Positions 17,830 to 26,262 of a stretch of DNA of 64,000 nucleotides are shown piece after piece. Every line of letters starts with the position of its first letter. Position 1 is the stretch's first letter. Location: NCBI GenBank assembly GCA_022824265.1, contig JAJEAG010000098.1, positions 28,160 to 92,159 of the forward strand. The letters run 5' to 3'. The notes beneath the pieces were generated by a model, which made no database searches, was not told the DNA's origin, and saw only the letters and a program-made list of their open reading frames with translations. The translations under genes were made by a program, and so were the position numbers. The DNA is from Candidatus Poribacteria bacterium (GTDB lineage: Bacteria > Poribacteria > WGA-4E > WGA-3G).

Positions 17830-19161
17830 ATGCATAAAAAGTTATATCTGTTCTTTAGTATTAGTATTCTTTTAGGTATTCTTTCTTCCTGTGCATTCCA
17901 AAACAAACAACCTACCAATTTGGAGCTGCTAAGTGCCATTGAAAATGCATATATTGACATAGCAGCAAAGAGTAAACCTGCTATTGTTGCTATTGTTGTT
18001 GGACATTCAGATAGAAGGTTAAATAAATCTGGATCGGGCTTCTTTTTTCGTGAGGATGGCTATATTCTGACAAATGACCACATCGTTCACGGGGGAGAAA
18101 GATTCCAAGTAAAACTATTAGATGGTAGCATACATGACGCAAAATTAATCGGCACGGATATTATCACTGACGTAGCCGTCCTAAAGATTGATACTGATAA
18201 AAAACTATCTATCCTTCCATTAGCAGATTCAGATAACGTTAGAGTCGGACAATTTGCAATTGCCATTGGTAATCCATTTCAACTTGCTTATACAGTCACA
18301 ACCGGTATAGTTAGCGGAAAAAGTCGTACAGTTCTTGGTGGAATGCCTGTTATTCGTTATCAAAACTTCATCCAAACAGATGCGTGGATAAATACTGGCA
18401 GCAGTGGCGGTCCTTTGTTAAATATATACGGAGAAGTGATCGGTATCAACGCTTTAATTCGTAAGGTGGAAAATACACCCGGACCTGTACGAGCAGGAGC
18501 CGGATTTGCTATATCCAGTAATCTGGCAATCAATATTGGTGAAAAACTAATTGCAAACGGAAAAATCATTCGTGGTTATCTCGGGATAAGCATGCAGGAA
18601 GTACCTGGAGGAATTCGCGTTGACAGAGTAAGATATGGAACACCCGCGGAAAAAGCAGGTCTGCAATGGCGTGACATTATCTATGAATACAACGGGAAAA
18701 AGGTAAGTAACAATCTTGAATTCCAGATGCTAATTGCAGAGTCACCTGTCGGAGAAGAGTCTATCATTAAGGTCCTACGACGCGGAAAAGAGAGAACACT
18801 CAGAGCAACAATTGTTGAAATGCCGCCTGAAATGGCGGGTCTACCTTTTGAAGATGATTCTGTTTCATGGAAAACACTCGGATTAGCAGTTAGGAAATTG
18901 GAAAAAGGTGATTATGAGAGGTACACATACCTCGAAAACAGTGATCGTGGTGTAATTGTTGAAAGAGTTAGAGAAAACACTCCTGGCTTCAATGCAAAAA
19001 TACCGCGAGGAGCACTCATTATCACAATCAACGATAAAGAAGTTTCAGATGTTCAGACTTTTGAAGCACTGCTACAATCTCACAAAGAGGTTAAAGAACT
19101 GATTCTTGAGGTGAAGAGCAGCCATGGCACAGAAAAATTAACCCTACAGTTATCAGAATAG
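17830..19161 (+). CDS. HtrA-like S1C serine protease, lipoprotein, 443 aa
   Basis: A lipoprotein signal ends LGILSSC (Cys21). The catalytic triad is His84 (TNDHIVHGG), Asp114 (ITDVAVLKI) and Ser192 (NTGSSGGPLL), and the conserved GAGFAISSNLAINIGEKLI follows. The protein then has two PDZ-like domains (GTPAEKAGLQWRDIIYEYNG and IPRGALIITINDKEV). It shares its layout and many segments, including DDSVSWKTLGLAVRKLE, with the upstream gene, showing tandem duplication. One paralogue is soluble or periplasmic and the other lipid-anchored. Confidence 0.92.
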   Translation: MHKKLYLFFSISILLGILSSCAFQNKQPTNLELLSAIENAYIDIAAKSKPAIVAIVVGHSDRRLNKSGSGFFFREDGYILTNDHIVHGGERFQVKLLDGSIHDAKLIGTDIITDVAVLKIDTDKKLSILPLADSDNVRVGQFAIAIGNPFQLAYTVTTGIVSGKSRTVLGGMPVIRYQNFIQTDAWINTGSSGGPLLNIYGEVIGINALIRKVENTPGPVRAGAGFAISSNLAINIGEKLIANGKIIRGYLGISMQEVPGGIRVDRVRYGTPAEKAGLQWRDIIYEYNGKKVSNNLEFQMLIAESPVGEESIIKVLRRGKERTLRATIVEMPPEMAGLPFEDDSVSWKTLGLAVRKLEKGDYERYTYLENSDRGVIVERVRENTPGFNAKIPRGALIITINDKEVSDVQTFEALLQSHKEVKELILEVKSSHGTEKLTLQLSE

Positions 19162-19227
19162 TTGTAATATTTGAATATGTCTTGTATACGAGGATATTTT
19201 GAGAACTAATATCGGACAAAAAATGTA

Positions 19228-21219
19228 ATGGAAAACATAATAGAAACACAGAAAACGTTAACTCTAAAAGACATTTTCAGTCCGGGTGGCATCATCTCGC
19301 AGAATCTATCAAGTTATGAATATCGTGAGGAACAACTGCTGATGGCAAACGCGGTCGCCCGCGCATTCGTCGATTCTGAACATCTGGTGGTTGAAGCAGG
19401 AACTGGGGTTGGAAAGAGTTTCGCATATCTCATTCCCGCAATCTCGCTTGCGGTAAAAACTCATCAGACTGTAGTCATATCCACGAATACTATCAGTTTG
19501 CAGGAACAACTCGTTACAAAAGATATTCCATTTCTGCATGAAATATTACCTCGTGATTTCAAGGCGGTCCTTGCAAAAGGACGACGAAACTATCTATCTC
19601 AAAGACGACTGAATACGCTACTAACTTATGATCGCGGTTTATTCGACTCGTTGGATGAAGTTGAACAGGTGAAAGAAATCGTTGAATGGGCAGAAATGAC
19701 AGAGGATGGAAGTCTGGCAGACCTCCCGATGGAACCAAAAAATCTCATCTGGAATAAAGTAGCATCTGACCGGGACAATTGCCTTAGAGGCAAATGTCCG
19801 ACCTATGATGTATGTTTCTACTTCAAGGCACGGGACGAAATGCACGAGGCTGACCTACTCATCGTCAACCACCACCTGCTTTTCAGTGACCTTGCCCTCA
19901 GACAACTTGACCCATCTATCGGCATCCTACCTGCGTATGATTACCTTGTTATTGACGAAGCACATCACTTGGAAGCAATCGCAACACAACATACAAGCCT
20001 TGAAGTTAGCAGCACCAGAGTCAAATGGCTCTTAGATTCACTTCATCACGAAAGAAACGAGGGTTGCGCTGCAACGCGTTTCGACTCTAATAATTTAATA
20101 AGCGAAGTGTATAAAGCACGTGAACAAGCAAACGTGTTTTTTAAGGTTGTAGAAGATTACTTCGTTGATTCAGACAGTAATATCAAAACACAACGTATTG
20201 ATGAAGATAATATTGACGAGGTATTTGCAGAAGGGAATATATTAGATAATCCTTTATCAAACATTGAAAAGACACTCAAGCAGTTACGAGATAATGCTGA
20301 TACGGATGACGATGAACAGGAATTGACTTCATACTTCAACCAATGCAAACGACTCAGAGATGATTTAGACTTAATGATTCAACAGGCTGAATCTGATTAT
20401 ATATACTGGGTTGAAACCTCGTCGTGGGGACGAACCCCGCGCATTCTTCTAAACGCTACACCTGTTTATGTCAGTAAGATGTTAAAGGAAAACCTCTTTG
20501 ACGTAAAAGAGAGTGTTGTGATGACGAGTGCAACACTCGCTACAAACCAGAACTTTGATTATTTTAAACAACGTGTTGGGATTGACATGTGTCGGGAACT
20601 GCTTGTGCATTCACCATTTGATTTCAAAAAACAGGTAAAAATACACATACCGCATACAATGCCAGATCCGAATAGCATTGAGTTTATCCCTGCTGCTATT
20701 CGTGAAATCAAACATTATCTTGAAATGACACACGGCAAGGCATTTGTCCTTTTTACCAGTTACAAAATGATGGATGAAGTTTATGACGAAGTGGCACCCT
20801 ATCTTGCTGAAATCGGTATTGATGTATTCAAACAGGGAGATGGACTTTCACGAACAGATATGTTACATGCATTTCGAGAGGATACGAATTCAGTTCTATT
20901 TGGAACTTCCAGTTTCTGGGAAGGGGTTGATGTACAAGGGGAAGCCTTGAGTAATGTTGTAATAACAAAATTGCCATTTGAAGTACCAACACATCCAATC
21001 ATGGAAGCACGCGTCAAACAGATTAAAGAACGAGGCGGAAGTGAATTTATGGAGTTCAGTTTGCCCGAAGCAATTTTACGTCTAAAACAAGGATTCGGAA
21101 GACTTATCCGCACACAAACTGATCATGGAATAGTCGTTATTCTGGATTCACGGATCAAAACACGTAGTTATGGAAAACTCTTTTTAGACTCATTGCCCCC
21201 TTGTGATATTATTGCTTGA
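19228..21219 (+). CDS. DinG/YoaA-like superfamily 2 helicase, 663 aa
   Basis: An XPD-type 5'-3' DNA helicase family member: Walker A EAGTGVGKSFAYLIP, motif II VIDEAHHLEA, motif III region MTSATLA, motif V SSFWEGVDVQGEALSNVVI and motif VI QGFGRLIRTQTDHG. Three of the four Fe-S cysteines are present (Cys185, Cys190, Cys196 in NCLRGKCPTYDVC), but the first ligand, expected in the NYLC block, is Ser124 (NYLSQRRL). The cluster may therefore be incomplete or differently ligated. The family resolves R-loops and damaged DNA. It starts 66 bp after the protease gene with no strong ribosome site. Confidence 0.88.
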   Translation: MENIIETQKTLTLKDIFSPGGIISQNLSSYEYREEQLLMANAVARAFVDSEHLVVEAGTGVGKSFAYLIPAISLAVKTHQTVVISTNTISLQEQLVTKDIPFLHEILPRDFKAVLAKGRRNYLSQRRLNTLLTYDRGLFDSLDEVEQVKEIVEWAEMTEDGSLADLPMEPKNLIWNKVASDRDNCLRGKCPTYDVCFYFKARDEMHEADLLIVNHHLLFSDLALRQLDPSIGILPAYDYLVIDEAHHLEAIATQHTSLEVSSTRVKWLLDSLHHERNEGCAATRFDSNNLISEVYKAREQANVFFKVVEDYFVDSDSNIKTQRIDEDNIDEVFAEGNILDNPLSNIEKTLKQLRDNADTDDDEQELTSYFNQCKRLRDDLDLMIQQAESDYIYWVETSSWGRTPRILLNATPVYVSKMLKENLFDVKESVVMTSATLATNQNFDYFKQRVGIDMCRELLVHSPFDFKKQVKIHIPHTMPDPNSIEFIPAAIREIKHYLEMTHGKAFVLFTSYKMMDEVYDEVAPYLAEIGIDVFKQGDGLSRTDMLHAFREDTNSVLFGTSSFWEGVDVQGEALSNVVITKLPFEVPTHPIMEARVKQIKERGGSEFMEFSLPEAILRLKQGFGRLIRTQTDHGIVVILDSRIKTRSYGKLFLDSLPPCDIIA

Positions 21220-21269
21220 TCGTCCGTATAGTTGCTACATAATCCGCCCTAACCGTCAATATAAAACGA

Positions 21270-21295
21270 TAGGTGCGATTACAAAATCGCACCTA
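21270..21295. terminator. Hairpin after the DinG-like gene
   Basis: A perfect 11-bp stem TAGGTGCGATT-acaa-AATCGCACCTA in the gap between convergent genes. It could end transcription from both sides. Its TAGGTGCG sequence is also the form seen in the dispersed palindromes of this window. Confidence 0.6.
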
Positions 21296-21373
21296 CAACA
21301 CAAGTAAATTTCGTTTTGATAAAGCGACACATCTATATGAATTCTGGATTACGCGGATGATTTCATAACTAAA

Positions 21374-22417
21374 TTAATAACGTTGCGGTGAAGGTTGAGC
21401 AACGCGAATCCCTCTACTGTGGGTAAATGGAAAGCGAAACTCAATTGTTTGATAACGTTGGGCTCCATCAGGTGGAGGTGCTTTTTCAATACGAAGTATC
21501 ACACTAAGGTCCACGGCATTGAGTTTTACTTGCCTGAAAGGAACAAAACCTTCTGCTGATTCACCCGGTCTAACGCCAACACGATGAGCACCGACTTGTC
21601 TTTCAACAATAGGCATACGTTTTTCCAATAGGATTTCACGTGCTTTTTCCAAACCTTTTTTTACATAAAGACCTGAGGCACGTGACATATAAGTAAACCT
21701 TTCCTCTAAATCATCAATATCCATACCTGGATAGAAGTTATCACCTTGATCAGTCATTTCACATTTCTTGACATCAAAAATGACGTGCTCGTTACGATTA
21801 TTCGTTATCTTCACATAAAACACATCAGTTTTATCTCCCTGTCTGAGAGCTTCAGTTTCGTAAAAAGGAGAAAATGCATTACCTCGGTTATACTTCCGAT
21901 CCAAATCAGTTCTTCGCCAATAACAGATAGAAACGGTTATACCGTCTATAGTTTTTGTAAGAAAAGGTTGTCTTGCCTGTATATCAAAAGTCTCTGGAAA
22001 GTCAGCTAAGAATACGACATCAACTTCTTTCCTGTCTTCGTCCGCAGTAGGAAGTTCTATTTCGGGTTGTACCTCAATCCAGTCTGTCAAAAAATTATTC
22101 CATTCTTCAACAGCATACGCATATTCTGGTGAAGCAAATACATAAGTTAAAGCTTTTGCATTTGCATCTTTTTTCTTCACCAAACGAAAACCAACAGTTT
22201 GAAGTCCATGCTTTTCAATTATCGGATTTGCCAACTTTGCAGCAGGAACTGCAGGTACTACTACATCTGCAGAAGAATTGTTGTCTAATTCCATTTGTGC
22301 GTCAACTATATTATGCACTGGTTGAATCGGAGACATACTTTGTAAAGACTGACCACAACCTAACACACTCAATCCTAACAGAAATAATACCCCTATATTC
22401 AACAGTAAATATTTCAT
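21374..22417 (-). CDS. Lipoprotein of unknown function, 347 aa
   Basis: Start at MKYLLLNIGVLFLLGLSVLGC (lipobox with Cys21) with AAGGACAG in front; a longer frame to 22528 does not look like a leader. The mature part has no enzyme motif that I recognise. It contains a segment around residues 85-120 (FASPEYAYAVEEWNNFLTDW) and a C-terminal half with beta-rich character (VFYVKITNNRNEHVIFDVKKCEM), reminiscent of the immunoglobulin-like folds of accessory lipoproteins. The gene lies alone, downstream of the M6 protease on the other side of a 220-bp gap. Confidence 0.8.
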   Translation of the reverse strand: MKYLLLNIGVLFLLGLSVLGCGQSLQSMSPIQPVHNIVDAQMELDNNSSADVVVPAVPAAKLANPIIEKHGLQTVGFRLVKKKDANAKALTYVFASPEYAYAVEEWNNFLTDWIEVQPEIELPTADEDRKEVDVVFLADFPETFDIQARQPFLTKTIDGITVSICYWRRTDLDRKYNRGNAFSPFYETEALRQGDKTDVFYVKITNNRNEHVIFDVKKCEMTDQGDNFYPGMDIDDLEERFTYMSRASGLYVKKGLEKAREILLEKRMPIVERQVGAHRVGVRPGESAEGFVPFRQVKLNAVDLSVILRIEKAPPPDGAQRYQTIEFRFPFTHSRGIRVAQPSPQRY

Positions 22418-22641
22418 TTGCTGTCCTTTAATTTGTGCCGGACGATATGGATTCCTCCCTGCACACTCGCCTGCTTTTGTTTGCTTAGTAAACCAATTCA
22501 TTAATAAAATTGCCTCCTTATCTACCACTTCTCAATAACAACGTTGTTTAGATGTTTGTAATAATACATATCCTTAAGTTACCATAACTACGATTTTTCG
22601 TCAACAAGATAAATTTATGATTGAGAGGTAACATAAGGAGA

Positions 22642-24840
22642 TTATCTGAGAATACCTAAATTACCGGTCTCACGTATGACTGAATCTGCTTGTGTTGCTG
22701 CGATATGGTAAATATATATACCGGAGGAAAGCGGAGTGCCATGTTGATTTTTACCATCCCACAGAAATTTACCAGATGCCAAAACCTCCTGCTGGGTTTT
22801 ACTAAAAATCTTCTCACCATTAATAGTAAAAATATCAAGTGTGACACTATCCGCTGATTGAGATGCGGGGAGTTGATATGTAAAGGTGATTCCAGATGAT
22901 GAAGGTCGCATAGGATTTGGATAAACCTGTGTATGTATTTTTGCGAACGGTTCAGGATCAAGCTGCTCTACTAACAATTTGTAGGACTCAACACTGCTGA
23001 ATTCACCATCTGAAGTCACCTCAAGATACAATGTCTGTCTTGTAGCGGGTTGATAAAGAATTTGGTATCCAATCAAATCTGCAGCTTTTTCACCCATTCC
23101 TAATATCTCACCTGTATCTGTCAGAAGGTGCAAACTGTAATTAATGTGCTCTGGAAATTCCGATAATGTGGCGCGGATCGTTATACCGCCGGCAGCTTCA
23201 AATCGATAAAGGTCTTGGAGATCAGATGCGTCATATAGGAAGGAGTAATAGGGTTGATTGTAAAAAATTGGGAATGCTGTTCCAATGGTGTTGTTCGGTT
23301 CATAGGTATCACCGAAAGAGACTAACATCTGCATCGTTAGACCTTCAGCACTTATATTGGTAATAGAAATACCAGAAGGTGTGCCATCACTTGAACTACT
23401 GTTCGGCAAAGTTCCGGGTGTGAAACCAGTTTGGTTATCGTTCGCAGAATAGGCTGCACCATCAGTGACAAGATCAATGTCTATGAAGCCAGGATCATCC
23501 GGATGAATACCGATATGTTCAGGATCATTGGGGTCTTCAAGCCAAATCTGAAAAGCAGCATCAAAACTACCAAGACGTCGGACCTGTGTCTCATCAATAT
23601 GCCAGATGAGAATACCTGATTCTGGAAGATATGTGTCAAAGGTTGCTCCTGAGTTTTTATATCGGTTCTCAATAAGGAAAAATTCTCTGTTTATTACATC
23701 GGTAGGCAAATCAGAATCACTACCAAAGGTAGTAAAAACCCTCCGTGTTAGTGGAATATCAATTTTGAAGAGTTTGTCTGTTTTAGATGGCAGTTCAAAA
23801 CATGGGACGGTAATTTGTCCAGACTTCGTGATTGTTACAGGTTCAATCCAACCAACACGTCCATTTTCAGGACGTGCATCAAAATCCCATTTCAAATATC
23901 CAATAATATGACTGGGTTCTAAGCCGTTTCCTATGGTTATATTAACGGGTCCCTGATAGGGACCGAATGCCCCCATTAAACCCCATTTATGGTCACGTGC
24001 GTCTGTAAAGTTTGACCCATAAACATCTGGTGCGCCAAAATCGTGGAAGAATTCATGGAAGTATATACCTAAATGTGGTTTATCAAAATCAGGTTCTTCA
24101 GCAACAACAATTGCAGTGTCAACTCTTACCCCGTCAAGGGTTAGGTTGACATTTGGTGTTAAGATAGACCATATATCATATTCTGGATCAACTTCATTAA
24201 TTTCCTTGCTGGACGCTTCGTCATTACCAGCATGTATAATGAAAAGGTGGTCAACGATTCCATCTTTATCACGGTCGTATTTTGAAAAATCGACAGTTGC
24301 ATCTACCGCACGACATGCCTCTCTAATTAGCTCATGATATCGTGGTACATTAATCTGTCCTTCACCATAATAACGCATCGGTTTCTGAGCCCGTATCCAT
24401 TTATTACCTTCTGGTAAAACACCTCCAACGGGTCCCGGTTGTACATCCATTTGTCCATAGGAATTTTCGCGGAAATAAGTTTTTAGTGACACACCTTCTT
24501 CAGCAAATAGATATTCATTAAACTCTGCGCTACTTCTTTTACCCGGTTGATCACTGAAATCAATTTTGAGAGCAAGCACATATTCAATCCCATCAGGTTG
24601 TAATACACTGAGTTCCCTTGCATTACAACATCCATCTAATGCTTCAAGATAGTTTGAAAGACCGAGTTCAGAACTTTGTCCTGGAGAAGTTTTAGGGGAC
24701 ATTTTACCTGTGTTAGGATCAATGTCAAAATATAGGTAAGGATTAGGAGGAGCTGCATAGCAGAATGCTGTAACCACAAGGAAACACGCGATACATGCTA
24801 CACGTAAAGCAGAAACTATGTTAATCAAATTCACCACCAC
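22642..24840 (-). CDS. Secreted M6-type metalloprotease with FlgD-like C-terminal domain, about 732 aa
   Basis: The zinc site HEFFHDFGAPDVYG matches the M6 (immune inhibitor A-like) pattern HExxHxxGxPD. The catalytic domain covers about residues 55-480. A prepeptidase-type beta domain follows (YEPNNTIGTAFPI ... LYRFEAAGGITIRATL), then a FlgD/Por-type tail (VYPNPMRPSSSGITFTYQLP, GKFLWDGKNQHGTPLSSGIY), typical of exported proteins sorted to the surface. The start is uncertain: three consecutive GTG codons (24840, 24837, 24834) precede NLINIVSALRVACIACFLVV, a good signal peptide, and overlap the end of the upstream gene. The open frame itself extends to an ATG at 24960. Confidence 0.85.
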   Translation of the reverse strand: MVVNLINIVSALRVACIACFLVVTAFCYAAPPNPYLYFDIDPNTGKMSPKTSPGQSSELGLSNYLEALDGCCNARELSVLQPDGIEYVLALKIDFSDQPGKRSSAEFNEYLFAEEGVSLKTYFRENSYGQMDVQPGPVGGVLPEGNKWIRAQKPMRYYGEGQINVPRYHELIREACRAVDATVDFSKYDRDKDGIVDHLFIIHAGNDEASSKEINEVDPEYDIWSILTPNVNLTLDGVRVDTAIVVAEEPDFDKPHLGIYFHEFFHDFGAPDVYGSNFTDARDHKWGLMGAFGPYQGPVNITIGNGLEPSHIIGYLKWDFDARPENGRVGWIEPVTITKSGQITVPCFELPSKTDKLFKIDIPLTRRVFTTFGSDSDLPTDVINREFFLIENRYKNSGATFDTYLPESGILIWHIDETQVRRLGSFDAAFQIWLEDPNDPEHIGIHPDDPGFIDIDLVTDGAAYSANDNQTGFTPGTLPNSSSSDGTPSGISITNISAEGLTMQMLVSFGDTYEPNNTIGTAFPIFYNQPYYSFLYDASDLQDLYRFEAAGGITIRATLSEFPEHINYSLHLLTDTGEILGMGEKAADLIGYQILYQPATRQTLYLEVTSDGEFSSVESYKLLVEQLDPEPFAKIHTQVYPNPMRPSSSGITFTYQLPASQSADSVTLDIFTINGEKIFSKTQQEVLASGKFLWDGKNQHGTPLSSGIYIYHIAATQADSVIRETGNLGILR

Positions 24841-26149
24841 ATTTTCTGCATAAGATGTAGAATTGAATGTCGTCAGAATGGGCATGTTGTTTGATGAGAT
24901 CAACAGCTTGATCAGGCAGTTCTTCTTCACATTTTTGACATTTATAGAGTGATCCTTCATGTTCAGGAAATTTTCTTATGTCACCCCAAATATCGTTGAG
25001 CCAGTATTTAAATTCCCACGGAAATTCAGTTTCAACTGCCTTTGATATCTCAACTGCATGGCTAATTAATTTTCTGCACTCCTCAAATGTGGCAGGTTCA
25101 TAGGGGTGTGGTTGTGTAAGCGTAGGTATCGGTTTACCTTCAGCAGCATTTTCAGGATTGTATCGTCGAGAACGTGTTAGCAAAATTTGGTCTAACCGTG
25201 TACCCGGTTCTCTACCCTTTGACCATACACGGTAATATCCTGGACGTTTGACCCTAAAGTAACCCGGTTCTGACTTGCCGAGTGGGTGCGTTGAAGTATC
25301 CCAAAGCCAACGATTCCATTTGGAGTCGTCCCCCGGAACTGCCCATACTTTGATTGCATTGGGTCCGCCCTGTTCGTCCCACGGATACGGTTCAACATCT
25401 TCAATGCCAACCCAGTATGAGTCTTGACTCCCCGACTTATAGTATGTCCGAATCCACACGTACCATTTTCCTCTTTTAGGTATATAGACTTCATAAATAG
25501 CACGCGCATTTCTCGCGCTATCAATTGCCCTTCTGTTGGAAGCTTCTTCGTCTTCCACAACATTCACACCATTGTCAAAATGCATCGCAGTTTCCGCTTC
25601 AATGATAAGTGTGTCCCTTGGGATGCGAATAAATTCCTGTTTTTTATCTTTTACTTCACGTTCGCGTTCTTGCTCTATTTCCTCTTTTTCTTCTTCTGGT
25701 ATTGCGTGTTCCGGTTCAGTGTAACTATTTCCGAACCTTTGACATGCCCGTTCAAATTGCTTTTCGGACATGTTTGCATCGTAGAAACAGTCTCGGACAC
25801 CTTTTTTCCAAAGGTCAATCAGCAGGAACATCGCCTTTAAATTTCCATCAGGACGTTTACGCGTGCCAACAATAATTAGCATACCTGTATCTCGTGAACG
25901 ACTGACAAGGCATAGGTGAATGGGATATTCAGGTGAGGCAACTTTTCTGCTTTGAACGATGAGGGGACTATAATATTTGCATCGGTTATCGCATCCAGGG
26001 ATTTTTGCCCGTTTAGCACTACAACATTCTGGACAAATAATCATACTACTAAGGGCAGGGCATGCCCGTTTACCATTATTGGAACGGCATGTACGACACC
26101 TTTGTGTTTTGATACGTTTCTGTCTGGTAGGAAGTCTCTGATGGCGCAT
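24821..26149 (-). CDS. Zinc-ribbon protein with an internal carbohydrate-binding-like domain, 442 aa
   Basis: Not a known single family. The N-terminus has cysteine clusters (CRTCRSNNGKRACP, IICPECCSAKRAKIPGCDNRC) of the 'ICPxCCxxKR..C..C' sort. A middle region (residues about 70-180) is basic and then strongly charged (EEEKEEIEQEREREVKDKKQE). Residues about 195-330 look like a beta-sandwich of the CBM6/malectin sort: IEAETAMHF, YEVYIPKRGKWYVWIR, YFRVKRPGYYRVWSKGREPGTRLDQILL. The C-terminus is another zinc ribbon (YKCQKCEEELP ... YILCRKCGGEFD). There is no signal peptide. It overlaps the protease start by up to 20 bases and is probably in its operon. Confidence 0.7.
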   Translation of the reverse strand: MRHQRLPTRQKRIKTQRCRTCRSNNGKRACPALSSMIICPECCSAKRAKIPGCDNRCKYYSPLIVQSRKVASPEYPIHLCLVSRSRDTGMLIIVGTRKRPDGNLKAMFLLIDLWKKGVRDCFYDANMSEKQFERACQRFGNSYTEPEHAIPEEEKEEIEQEREREVKDKKQEFIRIPRDTLIIEAETAMHFDNGVNVVEDEEASNRRAIDSARNARAIYEVYIPKRGKWYVWIRTYYKSGSQDSYWVGIEDVEPYPWDEQGGPNAIKVWAVPGDDSKWNRWLWDTSTHPLGKSEPGYFRVKRPGYYRVWSKGREPGTRLDQILLTRSRRYNPENAAEGKPIPTLTQPHPYEPATFEECRKLISHAVEISKAVETEFPWEFKYWLNDIWGDIRKFPEHEGSLYKCQKCEEELPDQAVDLIKQHAHSDDIQFYILCRKCGGEFD

Positions 26150-26262
26150 GGCATGTGGCTTTCGTTGCTATATGAATATTGATGCAATCCAGACTCAGTA
26201 ATGTGCTACTATTTACAGCAGTAACAAACGACTCCCAGAGTTGACTTTACAGTTCAACACTG

